A DNA stretch of 64,000 nucleotides from a candidate division KSB1 bacterium (GTDB taxonomy: Bacteria > Zhuqueibacterota > Zhuqueibacteria > Thermofontimicrobiales > Thermofontimicrobiaceae). This document shows, piece after piece, positions 16,122 through 25,836 of this stretch (the stretch's first letter is position 1; each line of letters opens with the position of its first letter). Both the position numbers and the translations under genes were made by a program. Where the stretch lies: the NCBI GenBank assembly GCA_034506395.1, contig JAPDPQ010000027.1, positions 1-64,000 on the forward strand. Direction: 5' to 3'. The notes under the pieces were generated by a model. It worked only from the letters and a program-made list of their open reading frames with translations, did no database searches and was not told where the DNA came from.

Positions 16122-19046
16122 ATGAACCAGGAAGAGAAGCGACTTATACAGAACAAATATGAGATCGTTTCTAAAATTAAGCAAGGGGGCTTTGGAATTG
16201 TTTATAAAGGTTATGATCATGTATTCGAGAAACCAGTTGCCATCAAGGCAATTGAGCCGAGTCTATTGCGTGAGGCAAGATATATTGATTTATTTCTGGA
16301 AGAAGCGAAAAATGCTGGCAAGCTAAGCCACAATAATATTGTGCATATCTATAACTTAGTACGAGATGAAAATGGACAATTTTTCATCATCATGGAATAT
16401 ATCGATGGGGTGGATCTTGGCAAAATTTTGCGTTGGTGTCAAAAACGCAACATGACGATCCCACATCACCTGAGCGTGTTTATTGTTAAGGAAATATGCA
16501 AAGCGCTGGAGTATGCTCATAATAAACGAGATTTAATGACCGATAAACCTTTGCGTCTAGTTCATCAAGATATTTCCCCTTCCAATATTATGGCGTCCTC
16601 ATCGGGGCATGTAAAATTGATCGATTTCGGTTTGGCGAAGATTCGATTTCAAACCGATAGCTCGGATCAGATCGTGCTATCTGGCAAATTGCCGTATATG
16701 GCCCCAGAGCAGGTTAATGGAGGGGTTATAGATCGACGAACTGATATCTTTTCCCTCGGTGCAGTGTTTTACGAAATGCTGACAGGCGAGAGGTTATTTC
16801 CGCTGGATGATCCATATCAAACCATTGAACTCATCAAGAAATGCAAGATCGATGCTTCGGTGCTTGAACGACATCATATTGATGTATCGCTGCAACAAAT
16901 TGTTTTAAAAATGCTGCAGCGGGACTCAGATCAACGCTACCAAGGTGCGAACGGGGTTTATCTTGATCTAGTGGAATACTTGATGGCGACTGCCCGTTCA
17001 GTTGATTTTGCGGAGGAGCTTGGCGATTTTGTGGCGCAGGTGATGGAATCGAACGGCAGAGCGGAGGAGTCATTGCCAGATGGCAAAGCCAATGTAACGC
17101 CGACTCCAGCTCCAGCTTTCGATCAATTTAAAATGAAAGAACCCAAGATAGTTATAGATGCCTCATATGGCCTATCAAGCTCCGAAGAGGTGAGCGATCT
17201 CCCAGCTGGTGGATCAGCATCTTTTGCTTCGGAAGAATTGCAATCGAGTTCCGATCTAAAAGGAGAGCAGTCGATAGCTGAATCGATTGAGGGTATTATC
17301 GAAGATCAAGCAAGCCAAACGACGCCTGCTGAGCCAGTAACGGGTGAGCCGAACAGCGATGCTGTTACAATTGTGTTGGACGGGAAATCCATCAATGATG
17401 ATGGAGATTCCAAGATTTTAGGTCAACCCTATTCAGAATTGGAAGACATAAACGTTGGGTCGGTGAGGCATCGCTGGTCGAGTGATCAAGCTCATGAAAA
17501 AAATCAAGGCGAAATTTTCATTGACGAGCTTGGGAAAAGCGACAATGCCTCAGAGTCTGTATTGGAGTCACGCGATGGCCTGGCGCGATCAGCCGCTGTT
17601 CGGGGAAAAACTGTGACACCATCCCGAGATGTGTCCGTCGCAAGTGAGGAGGAAGGCGAGGACGACCTAAAAACCGTAATTGATGTCATTCGGTTATCTA
17701 CGGATCGCCATAAAAAAGTATTCACCCGAATTGGGATCGGTTTCGCAACGGCTGCAATCTTGTTTTTTGTGCTCGATTTGGTCTTACAACTAACTCCGAT
17801 CGGTTCTGCTATTTATGATCGGTTGTTCCCCCCGGCCATTCGAATTTCATCGCTGCCCGTTGGCGCAACCGTATATCTTGACAATAAACCGATAAACGGA
17901 AAAACACCACTTTCAATCGCTAAAATTTCGCCAGGCGTCCATGAGCTGAGGTTGACTGCTCCAGGATTTAGTCCACTGATTAAATCGATCCATGTCCCAA
18001 GCAAGGGACAGGTAAAGGTAGCTGGAGAGAAAGTCCGCAAAGGATATGATCCCTATCTATTCCGTTTCAAATCGCCTATTGAGATCACCTCAGAGCCAAA
18101 AGGCGCAACAATTTATATTAATCAGTTGCTCTACCCCCAGAAAACTCCAACGACCGTCGAATGGGAAGCTGGTATCCCGTTCTCATTGGAAATGGAACAA
18201 GAAAATTTTCAAAGATTATCTGGCTTTAATCTGAATACGTTAGATGGGAGTGAGGAGATCGAAGATCGTCGGGTGTGGTCATTCAAAACGATTGACGGAG
18301 AACCGAAGCGATATGTGGTGGAGGGTATATTCAAGAAATTTATCTATGTTTCTTGCATTCCCTCTGGTGCAATTTTCTATATTGATGGTTCTCCAACGCC
18401 CTCGGGCCGAACCGACGTGTCCAGCACGATTGCCCTGACCATGGGTAAGCACGAAATTATTTTTCAAAAGGCAGGATTCAATTCTCGAACTATTACGGTG
18501 ACAGTTGACAAAAATGGGCCTGAATCGATTTCTGTGATGCTAACCCGAAATGTGCGTTTCTTCGCTAAGGATATTAATGATTTGGGTAATAATGAGATCG
18601 GGGCGCGGATCGTGCGAATCATTCAAAATAATAAGGCCTATCCTCGAAATGATAGGACTCCCTGCGAGCTGAGTCTACCGCCTGTTGATCTGCAAGTTGT
18701 GTTGAGCAAGGAAGGTTATAAAGATGCTACTGTCACAGTGACGACTCGGGACAAGGACGTGGTCGTAAAGATGGAGCCAGCAATAGCATTGGTAGAAGTA
18801 ATAGTGACTGATGGGCTCACCGGTTTACCGCTCAAAGATGCACAAATTAGCTATCGGCCTTTGAGTGGCACTCAGACCAGCGAGACCTATTTTGGGGCTA
18901 CCGATGAAAATGGTCGCTGCACCAATAAAGTTGGTCCAGGCGAATATAGTTTTAGAGTGAAAAAATTTGGCTATTTTGAGAAATATGCCATTTTGAACAC
19001 CAAATCAGGAAATAGCAAACTGGAATTTAAGTTAATCATCCAATAA
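16122..19046 (+). CDS. Transmembrane Ser/Thr protein kinase with periplasmic PEGA repeats
   Basis: 974 residues. Residues about 13-285 form a Hanks-type kinase with all catalytic residues: glycine loop KQGGFGIVYKG, VAIK Lys42, catalytic LVHQDISPSN (Asp150, Asn155; HQD rather than HRD), LIDFG with Asp168, and MAPEQ. It should therefore be active. About 250 acidic, low-complexity residues follow, a likely linker or phosphorylation region. One membrane segment lies at about 536-558 (IGFATAAILFFVLDLVLQL). The outer part has three PEGA-type modules (about 573-630, 651-705 and 739-800; for example SLPVGATVYLDNKPI and SEPKGATIYI) and a C-terminal carboxypeptidase-regulatory-like beta domain (from about 888). 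It is the first gene of a co-directional signalling cluster, 24 bases before the FHA gene. The ligand is unknown. Confidence 0.88.
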   Translation: MNQEEKRLIQNKYEIVSKIKQGGFGIVYKGYDHVFEKPVAIKAIEPSLLREARYIDLFLEEAKNAGKLSHNNIVHIYNLVRDENGQFFIIMEYIDGVDLGKILRWCQKRNMTIPHHLSVFIVKEICKALEYAHNKRDLMTDKPLRLVHQDISPSNIMASSSGHVKLIDFGLAKIRFQTDSSDQIVLSGKLPYMAPEQVNGGVIDRRTDIFSLGAVFYEMLTGERLFPLDDPYQTIELIKKCKIDASVLERHHIDVSLQQIVLKMLQRDSDQRYQGANGVYLDLVEYLMATARSVDFAEELGDFVAQVMESNGRAEESLPDGKANVTPTPAPAFDQFKMKEPKIVIDASYGLSSSEEVSDLPAGGSASFASEELQSSSDLKGEQSIAESIEGIIEDQASQTTPAEPVTGEPNSDAVTIVLDGKSINDDGDSKILGQPYSELEDINVGSVRHRWSSDQAHEKNQGEIFIDELGKSDNASESVLESRDGLARSAAVRGKTVTPSRDVSVASEEEGEDDLKTVIDVIRLSTDRHKKVFTRIGIGFATAAILFFVLDLVLQLTPIGSAIYDRLFPPAIRISSLPVGATVYLDNKPINGKTPLSIAKISPGVHELRLTAPGFSPLIKSIHVPSKGQVKVAGEKVRKGYDPYLFRFKSPIEITSEPKGATIYINQLLYPQKTPTTVEWEAGIPFSLEMEQENFQRLSGFNLNTLDGSEEIEDRRVWSFKTIDGEPKRYVVEGIFKKFIYVSCIPSGAIFYIDGSPTPSGRTDVSSTIALTMGKHEIIFQKAGFNSRTITVTVDKNGPESISVMLTRNVRFFAKDINDLGNNEIGARIVRIIQNNKAYPRNDRTPCELSLPPVDLQVVLSKEGYKDATVTVTTRDKDVVVKMEPAIALVEVIVTDGLTGLPLKDAQISYRPLSGTQTSETYFGATDENGRCTNKVGPGEYSFRVKKFGYFEKYAILNTKSGNSKLEFKLIIQ

Positions 19047-19070
19047 AAACTTAGAATGGAGAGATAACCT

Positions 19071-21515
19071 ATGCCGAAAATCGTTGTCAAGCGGAAGGCT
19101 GAAGTTTACAAGGAATTTTCCATTCGGCCATTCCAGAGCAGAATCACTATTGGTTCAGAGGGGGACAACGATCTGATTATTGCAGATAAAAAGGTTTCAA
19201 TGCATCATTTGGTCATTGAAAAAGAAGGAACTCGATATTTCGTTAGGGATACTCAAAGCGCTTTTGGAAGCTATTTAAATGGAGAACTGATTACCGATCG
19301 AATGCCACTATCCAGTGGTGATGAAATTAAAATCGGTGATCATACATTGATATTTGAGAATGTGTTATTTGAAAAGAGTGCGAGCGATTTTGAAGAAATA
19401 CCGCATTTGGATTTAGCTGCACCAACACCTGGCCCCAGTTCTCCAAAGGCTCCGGCACTGGATACCGGAGGGGAGATCGCGGAAACAGGTGATGGGGTAG
19501 CAACCATGGTGGTAGAGTCTGAGGAAGTCAGCAAAGGCACGACTGCGTTTGCACCTCCGGCTTCAGAAAAACTGATTCCCCATTACCTGCTGGCCATTTA
19601 TGGACCTTACTTGGGCAAGATTTACCGTCTCAACTATGGTGTGACGAAAATCGGTCGGGATAGTACCTTAAACGACATTGTCATTCGGGAGAATGAGAAA
19701 AACGAAGTGGATCCAAGTATCTCCCGGCGACATGCGACCATATTTATGGAGAACGGCAAATATTATATCATGGATAAGCGGAGCAAAACCAGAACTCGAG
19801 TCAATCGCAAACAATTGGGCGAAGAGGATGTGGTCCAGCTTTATCCGAATGATGAAATTGAAATTGTTAGTGACCAGAAGAGCACTATTTTTCGTTTCGT
19901 GCCGGAGGTCATGATGGATTTTTCGCCCCCCAAAAGATGCGGTTCATGGTGGGTACGGAATTCTAATTGGGTGGTGCAAATTGGTACGGCAATCGGAGTA
20001 GTACTGCTGTTATTGTTGATCATCAATTCGATCTCCCGACTAAGGGTCATCAACCAGAAGCCTGAGACGCTTCAGTTGACAGAAATCCCGTTTATCGCAT
20101 TACCAGAATTGACGACACCTCTGCTGCCGGTCAACCAGGTACTTGCTAACATGGCGGGTTTAGCTCCAGCTATTGGGGATTTCAACGGCGATGGCTATGT
20201 GGATGTAGCATATGCAGATCAGAAAGGCTATTTGATCGTTATCAATGGACGATCGATGAAGCCCCTATGGAACCGTCCAGTGGCTCAACAACTGCAATCG
20301 GGAGTTAGTTTAGTCATCACAGACTTAAACAACAATCGCTTGCCAGATTTATTGATCCCTGCAAACAACTCAACTCTCTACGCCATCGAAGGTAGTAGCG
20401 GGAATGAGATCTGGACCAGTCCCCTGTTGGGTGGTCTGTTTTCAGGCAGCCCAGTGGTGGCGGATTTAAACGGCGATGGATTCCAAGATGTCTTTATTGC
20501 GAGCCAAACAGGCCAGGTCCATATCGGTTATGGCTCAGTGGGCAATCCGCAATGGACATCGCTCCAGGTCGAAGCGGAGATTCGCTGCACTCCTTCTGCT
20601 GGCGATGTCGATCGCGATGGTCTGCCCGAGGTGATATTGGGGACTGAAAATGGCAAATTGCTCATTTTCGACGGCACAAGTGGAAACTTCAGTCATATCT
20701 TCGATGTCAACGAAGAATTTCAAAAGGCGAAAGGTTCGTTCTTTGAGGATCATCCGATCCGACAACGCGTCGCAATCGGAGATTTAGATCATGACGCTTA
20801 CGACGACTGTGTGCTATTGACTGAGGAAAATCATGTGTTGGCTTTAAGCGGTAATGGTCTGAAACGTCTATGGCATGACCAACTCGATGCGGGTTCCTTG
20901 CGCGGTGCTATTGCACCTCCAATGATCGCTGATTTAAACGATGACGGTCGTTTAGATGTTGTAATTCTGACTAGCAATAACGCGCTCATCGCATACGACG
21001 GTCTTGGCAAGGGGGCGGGTCAAAAGAAAATCCTTTGGGGTTACCTTCCTGAAAACCAAGAGCAATTCGCAAGTTACCCTGTATTGATCGACATTAATAA
21101 AGACCGAATAATAGATGTCTTGGTCGCTGGTTTTTGGCGAGGCCTCTATATTTTCAATGGCAAAGATGGTAAGCTTCTCAGAGAAAACACCCCGATCGAA
21201 AATGTTGAACAGGCAATTATTGGCACTCCGACGGTGGCTGATTTTAAAAGAGACAAAAAGCTTGAGATTCTTTTAAGAAAGAACAATGATAATTTCAGCC
21301 TCCTTCAAACCAATGCGCAAATTATGCCAGGAGAAATTTTATGGGGCCAGCTCAATTTCGATGCACACCATTCTGGGTGCAATCGACTGGCAAAGCTGTC
21401 ACCATCGCGCTACTATGTAATAATTCTGTTCTCGTTCCTATTAAGCGGCGTTGCTATTGGTTACAATATTTATTCGCCTCTAAAACGTAAAAAACTTTTT
21501 CTGAAAACGCCATGA
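19071..21515 (+). CDS. Two-FHA transmembrane protein with extracytoplasmic FG-GAP-like repeats
   Basis: 814 residues. FHA1 spans about 24-95 (ITIGSEGDNDLIIADKKVS, then MHHL); FHA2 about 190-275 (KIGRDSTLNDIVI, SISRRHATIF). Both keep much of the phosphothreonine-binding pattern; FHA2 has the classical SRRHA. A membrane helix follows at about 298-322 (IGTAIGVVLLLLLIINSIS). Residues about 364-770 form repeated FG-GAP/VCBS-like blades with calcium-type loops such as GDFNGDGYVDVAYAD, ADLNGDGFQDVF and GDVDRDGLPEV, suggesting a beta-propeller outside the cytoplasm. A second membrane helix lies at about 780-800, with a short basic tail. It probably docks phosphothreonine made by the upstream kinase and couples this to an extracytoplasmic event; the coupling is inferred from architecture and adjacency. 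Confidence 0.85.
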   Translation: MPKIVVKRKAEVYKEFSIRPFQSRITIGSEGDNDLIIADKKVSMHHLVIEKEGTRYFVRDTQSAFGSYLNGELITDRMPLSSGDEIKIGDHTLIFENVLFEKSASDFEEIPHLDLAAPTPGPSSPKAPALDTGGEIAETGDGVATMVVESEEVSKGTTAFAPPASEKLIPHYLLAIYGPYLGKIYRLNYGVTKIGRDSTLNDIVIRENEKNEVDPSISRRHATIFMENGKYYIMDKRSKTRTRVNRKQLGEEDVVQLYPNDEIEIVSDQKSTIFRFVPEVMMDFSPPKRCGSWWVRNSNWVVQIGTAIGVVLLLLLIINSISRLRVINQKPETLQLTEIPFIALPELTTPLLPVNQVLANMAGLAPAIGDFNGDGYVDVAYADQKGYLIVINGRSMKPLWNRPVAQQLQSGVSLVITDLNNNRLPDLLIPANNSTLYAIEGSSGNEIWTSPLLGGLFSGSPVVADLNGDGFQDVFIASQTGQVHIGYGSVGNPQWTSLQVEAEIRCTPSAGDVDRDGLPEVILGTENGKLLIFDGTSGNFSHIFDVNEEFQKAKGSFFEDHPIRQRVAIGDLDHDAYDDCVLLTEENHVLALSGNGLKRLWHDQLDAGSLRGAIAPPMIADLNDDGRLDVVILTSNNALIAYDGLGKGAGQKKILWGYLPENQEQFASYPVLIDINKDRIIDVLVAGFWRGLYIFNGKDGKLLRENTPIENVEQAIIGTPTVADFKRDKKLEILLRKNNDNFSLLQTNAQIMPGEILWGQLNFDAHHSGCNRLAKLSPSRYYVIILFSFLLSGVAIGYNIYSPLKRKKLFLKTP

Positions 21516-21645
21516 CATGACGGTATATCACTTGAAGGGACGACGTTCGGATCGTCAAAAGCCATCGGTTTCGGCTGGAATGGAGCGATAGCATCTGATG
21601 CAGGAATGATTGGTCGATACAACAGCTATCTTAAACGGTGGAGCG

Positions 21646-23166
21646 ATGAAATTACGAATGCTGGCTGGGAGTGATACTGGCATTGCCAGAGCGGTCAATG
21701 AAGACTTTTGTGGGATTTTTGAAGAGCAAGGATTGGCCATTGTCTGTGACGGCATGGGAGGCCACAACGCTGGAGCCAATGCAAGCCGGCTTGCAGTAAT
21801 GACGATCCGCTATATGTATTTATTTTTGGATCCGTCGTTGCACCAACAGATCACCAAAGATCTAGAGATGCATCATCTGGAGATGGCATCTCGTTTGATC
21901 GGTTCAATTCGGTTGACCAATCGCAATATATATCATAAATCCCTCCAAAACCCAGAATGGAGCGGAATGGGGACCACAGTCTCCGCCCTACTATTGCAGC
22001 ACAATCTGGCCATCATCGCGCATGTGGGCGATAGTCGGATTTATCGGATCCGGGGATCAACGATCACTCGTCTCACTCAGGATCATACCTGGGTTAATGA
22101 ATTGATTCAAGATCAGGAGATCGACAGCGAAGCGGCGCAGAAATTTGAAAAGAAAAATGTGATTACTCGGGCGCTGGGACTGAGCGGTACGATTAAGATA
22201 GATGCAGGCATCGAACCGGTTCAAGCTGGCGACCTATTTTTGATTTGCACGGATGGCCTAACCAGAGCGCTTTCTGACGATGAGATTAAACGGATCGTCC
22301 TCTTCAATCAGGGCAATCTGGAGCACAGCCTAACCCACCTGATCGATACCGCGACAATGAAAGACGGTTCCGATAACATCACCGTGGCTTTAGTGGCCGT
22401 TGACGAAATAGAGACATCTTCCAATCACCAGTCATCGAGCTATGTGACGCTGAAGGAAGAGAACAAACAATTGACGATGATCGAAGATCGGATCTTGGAC
22501 CGCGAGCTCTATCGGCGCACAGATAGCGAGGAGACAATTGTTCCGATTAAAAAAATTTGGCGTCAGCACCGAAACAAATTCGCAGTGTCTGCTGGCCTAT
22601 TCGGAATTGGAATTATTCTGGTCTGGTTTTTCTGGTTTAATTATTGGGCACGCCCAAGCGCCGCCCCAATCCATGATTTAACTGCTGTCATTGAAACAAC
22701 AAGTGCCCCAGTTGATACGATCAGGATAGCATCCACAGCGCTGCCCAAGCTCAATCCAACGATCAATCGTCATGGAATCGAGATTGAGAGCAAGACTATC
22801 CCCGATTCAGTCATAAAAAAAATGAACAATCCATCCAAGGGCAGTCAAACCGAGCTGCCGCTGGTGACAAAAATTCAAAGCTGGTCGCTCCAGAGAAATC
22901 TTGGCGATCAGGGAAAAATTTTTATTACTGGCTTGGAAAAGATCAACCTGCAAGGTGATGCAGATGTCTTCATAAATAATAATTTTTGGGGCAAGTCAAG
23001 CTATTTATCGCTAAGGGGCGTATCATTGAAACCAGGAACCTATACTATCACGATTCGCGATTCAACGGATCGGGTATTATTTCATCAGGAGAACATAACC
23101 GTATCGGCTGGCGACATCAAGGCGATCGAAATCAAAAGCAAACGAAATGATTCGGTATCGAATTAG
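21646..23166 (+). CDS. Transmembrane PP2C-family Ser/Thr phosphatase
   Basis: The frame opens at TTG 21610, but ATG 21646 is preferred: it follows GGTGGAG, and the protein then begins MKLRMLAGSDTGIARAVNED, the usual PP2C N-terminus. Residues 1-250 carry the PP2C/Stp motifs: NED (Asp20), CDGMGGH (Asp35), GMGTTVSALLL, AHVGDSRIYRI, LICTDGLTRALSD and GSDNITVALV. All metal-binding aspartates are visible, so it should be active. A membrane segment lies at about 312-333 (FGIGIILVWFFWFNYW). The outer tail ends in a PEGA-like beta domain. It most likely reverses phosphorylation by the kinase two genes upstream. Its 3' end overlaps the next gene by 20 bases, which points to translational coupling. Confidence 0.9.
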   Translation: MKLRMLAGSDTGIARAVNEDFCGIFEEQGLAIVCDGMGGHNAGANASRLAVMTIRYMYLFLDPSLHQQITKDLEMHHLEMASRLIGSIRLTNRNIYHKSLQNPEWSGMGTTVSALLLQHNLAIIAHVGDSRIYRIRGSTITRLTQDHTWVNELIQDQEIDSEAAQKFEKKNVITRALGLSGTIKIDAGIEPVQAGDLFLICTDGLTRALSDDEIKRIVLFNQGNLEHSLTHLIDTATMKDGSDNITVALVAVDEIETSSNHQSSSYVTLKEENKQLTMIEDRILDRELYRRTDSEETIVPIKKIWRQHRNKFAVSAGLFGIGIILVWFFWFNYWARPSAAPIHDLTAVIETTSAPVDTIRIASTALPKLNPTINRHGIEIESKTIPDSVIKKMNNPSKGSQTELPLVTKIQSWSLQRNLGDQGKIFITGLEKINLQGDADVFINNNFWGKSSYLSLRGVSLKPGTYTITIRDSTDRVLFHQENITVSAGDIKAIEIKSKRNDSVSN

Positions 23167-23809
23167 ACTTTTCATAATCCTTCTCTTCGGACTGATCTTG
23201 TGCCGTTCGGCGCTCGGCTCTGGGCGTCAAATGGCCGGTTTCCAATTTGGGATTTGGAATAGCAAAAATAGTCCGTATCTGGTGGTGGATGATATTATCG
23301 TCCCAAAAGGCCTGGTATTGAAAATTGAACCCGGAGTAGTGGTACAATTTGCTGGTCAGTATCAAATCATCGTGGAGGGATCGCTCATCGCGAAAGGGAG
23401 TGAGGCGCGTCCCATCATTTTTACCTCCCTTCATGATCCCCAACTGGCCAATCCATCATTAGGATCATTTAGGTCGGCGCGGCCATCTGATTGGCGAGGG
23501 ATTGAATTTCGCGATAGCTGTGATGATTATCTCACAGCACTTGATCATTGCATCATCCGATTCAGTGAATGGGGCATTCGGTGTGTAGAAAGTTACCCGT
23601 TATTGACAAATCTGATATTGCAACACAACGAACATTTGACGTTGACCATTAATGGCCAAGACGTTCCTTATCTGCCTGGCCGTGGCATTAGCCCGATTTC
23701 GTCACAAACAAAACCCCGGATCGCGCCTCTACCAGAACCGCAATCAATTATTCCTGATGGTGCGATCGAAAAGACCAATCAAATGAAAAAGGTTCAGCAA
23801 AAAAAGTGA
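23147..23809 (+). CDS. Secreted right-handed beta-helix-like protein
   Basis: 220 residues, starting inside the end of the phosphatase gene (20-base overlap). A signal peptide (MIRYRIRLFIILLFGLILC) precedes repeated beta-helix rungs: VPKGLVLKIEPGVVVQF, IIVEGSLIAKGSEARPIIF, DWRGIEFRDS, LDHCIIRFSEWGIRC. This is the pattern of parallel beta-helix repeats seen in exported adhesins and polysaccharide-active proteins. The short chain and a Pro/Gln-rich, basic C-terminus suggest a small accessory exoprotein. With the PEGA and propeller domains of the neighbours, it may be part of an extracytoplasmic complex sensed or controlled by the island. Confidence 0.65.
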   Translation: MIRYRIRLFIILLFGLILCRSALGSGRQMAGFQFGIWNSKNSPYLVVDDIIVPKGLVLKIEPGVVVQFAGQYQIIVEGSLIAKGSEARPIIFTSLHDPQLANPSLGSFRSARPSDWRGIEFRDSCDDYLTALDHCIIRFSEWGIRCVESYPLLTNLILQHNEHLTLTINGQDVPYLPGRGISPISSQTKPRIAPLPEPQSIIPDGAIEKTNQMKKVQQKK

Positions 23810-24039
23810 CATCTTGGTTCGTCGCAAAGTCACAATTAGCTCAGAAATAATACTCTGATTTCTGTTTGACCGAAAATTTGACGCCTTGCTCGCATCATGC
23901 GACAAAATTTGGATAAATTTTTGAACTTTCTGTCCAGGATGCTCGCAGCAGAAATTCATGGTAGATTGTTTAGATCACTAAAGCAAGAAAATCACCAGAG
24001 ATATAGAACTGATTGACCAACTTTGATAAGGGGCGTGCC

Positions 24040-25836
24040 ATGAGAAAAAATTATCTTTTGTTGATCGGATTATTGCTCATTTTGAGCGTCACCCGAGAAT
24101 TGCTTGCCGGAAATCCACAAGATATTGGAGCTGCATATTGGTTTAGAAAAGCAGTCAGCGAAAAAGATACAGATAAAAAGATTGAGTTTTATCTCAAAGC
24201 GATCCAGGAGAATCCAGCGTTTGCTGAAGCGCATTATAACTTAGCGCTCCTCTACATTGGTAAAAAAGAGATCGGTAAAGCGGTGGATCATCTAAATCAA
24301 GCGTTGACGTCGGATCCAAATCCTTCGTTAAAGAGCAATGTGCTCAGCCGATTGGGAGCCAGTTATCGCAAATTGGGGCAATTGGTTGAAGCTGAAAAGG
24401 CGTTTAACGAAGCGATGAAATTGAGCAAGGACACCCAGTTCAAGAACCTCATGCTATATGAATTGGGGCAGACCAAAATTTCCCAAGGTCGATACGCTGA
24501 AGCGATCGAGTATTTTCGGAAAGGGCTTCTCAATTCGCCAGAGAATCGGAGCTCTTTTGAGCTTGGGATTCAGATGGCGCGGGAGCAGCAGAAGGTCGCT
24601 GAGTTGTATGAGCAAGGATTAGCCCTGATCAAAAACAATAAGCTCACCGATGCCAAAGAAGTTTTTCGCCAGCTATTGCAGATGGATTCCAGCCACGCAG
24701 GTGCAAAAGAGCAGTTGGAAAAGATCGCTGATTTAATGGCCCAAAAAGTGGATCCGCGCGATCAACAAATTCAACCATTGTACATTCAGGCATTGGCGGA
24801 TATGAATCAAGGCAAATGGTCGGAGGCGATCAAAAATCTGGAAAAAATTAAGAGTCTGAGACCTAATAATGCTGAGATAGCCAAGCTATTGGCGGAGGCT
24901 CAGGAGAAACAAAATGAGCAGATCCTCAATGAGCAGAAGATCGAAAATTTTTATACCATGGGAGTTGAAAATTTCACGAAAGGCAATTACACCCTGGCAT
25001 TGGCCAATTTCGAGAAAGTGGCTGAGCTCAATCCCAACTATAAAGATATCGACTCGCGGATTCAGGCAACGCGAAAAGAGGTTAATCGGATCAATGAGCT
25101 AATGAGCCGAATGCCCACGCGGGATGAAGTGGTGGTTTCTGAACCTGTTGAATCCTACGCAATGGAATCGAATTTTAGCCCAGGAAACAACGCTGGTGCG
25201 ATGCGCTCGTCAAGCGAATCCGGCATGAAAAGCGATGCCGACATCGATCAGGAACTGGCGCAGACTTATTATCAGCAGGCCCTCGACCTCATGCGCCAGC
25301 AAGATTGGCAACGTGCCATGATCTTATTAGAAAAGATTAAGCTCATCAAACCGGGCTATCGAAATACGGAGTTTTTGTTGAGCCAGGCACGCCAGAATAT
25401 TGAATCAACCATGGGCTTATCCCAAGATGCCACTTCTGGCAGAACAGCCGGGAATAAGCTCATTTTAGCGCTGATCATCGGCTTTGTAAGCCTTCCGTTG
25501 GCAATCCTATATCTCTTGCCAACAACTCGCGCCCGCTATTACATTTTGCTGAAAAGATATGATAAAGCCCGGGCGATTTATGAGCGACTGTTATCGAAAA
25601 AACCGAACAATATCAAACTCTATATCACCCTTGCCAATATTTACATCAATGAGAACCGGATCGATGAGGTCGCGATCCGCGTATTTGAACGCGCGATTCA
25701 ATATAACGATCATTTGAAATTGCAATTGGAACCGATCGTTTCGCGATATTATTTACAAAAGTCCAAAGTTTCCGATTCCCCCAAGAAGTTGATCGATGGG
25801 ATATTGGCTGAGGAACTCAATCGGATGGGTAAATAG
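24040..25836 (+). CDS. Membrane TPR protein of the signalling island
   Basis: ATG 24040 is preferred over the upstream TTG 24013 because AAGGGG (24028-24033) sits six bases before it and a signal sequence follows (YLLLIGLLLILSV). The product has about 598 residues. Residues about 25-370 hold several tetratricopeptide repeats, for example AEAHYNLALLYIGKKEIGKA and AEAIEYFRKGLLNSPEN. A central Ser/Gly/Met-rich linker follows (about 375-410). A second membrane helix lies at about 474-495 (LILALIIGFVSLPLAILYLL), followed by further TPRs. TPRs are thus predicted on both sides of the membrane, a scaffold layout. The stop codon TAA (25834-25836) abuts the next start, so the two proteins are cotranslated partners. 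Confidence 0.8.
   Translation: MRKNYLLLIGLLLILSVTRELLAGNPQDIGAAYWFRKAVSEKDTDKKIEFYLKAIQENPAFAEAHYNLALLYIGKKEIGKAVDHLNQALTSDPNPSLKSNVLSRLGASYRKLGQLVEAEKAFNEAMKLSKDTQFKNLMLYELGQTKISQGRYAEAIEYFRKGLLNSPENRSSFELGIQMAREQQKVAELYEQGLALIKNNKLTDAKEVFRQLLQMDSSHAGAKEQLEKIADLMAQKVDPRDQQIQPLYIQALADMNQGKWSEAIKNLEKIKSLRPNNAEIAKLLAEAQEKQNEQILNEQKIENFYTMGVENFTKGNYTLALANFEKVAELNPNYKDIDSRIQATRKEVNRINELMSRMPTRDEVVVSEPVESYAMESNFSPGNNAGAMRSSSESGMKSDADIDQELAQTYYQQALDLMRQQDWQRAMILLEKIKLIKPGYRNTEFLLSQARQNIESTMGLSQDATSGRTAGNKLILALIIGFVSLPLAILYLLPTTRARYYILLKRYDKARAIYERLLSKKPNNIKLYITLANIYINENRIDEVAIRVFERAIQYNDHLKLQLEPIVSRYYLQKSKVSDSPKKLIDGILAEELNRMGK

Noticed and set aside
16122-23166. Type VI secretion control locus
   Set aside because: Kinase, FHA and PP2C resemble PpkA-Fha-PppA, but no TssB/C, Hcp, VgrG or ClpV-type genes are in the window, and the extracytoplasmic domains differ.
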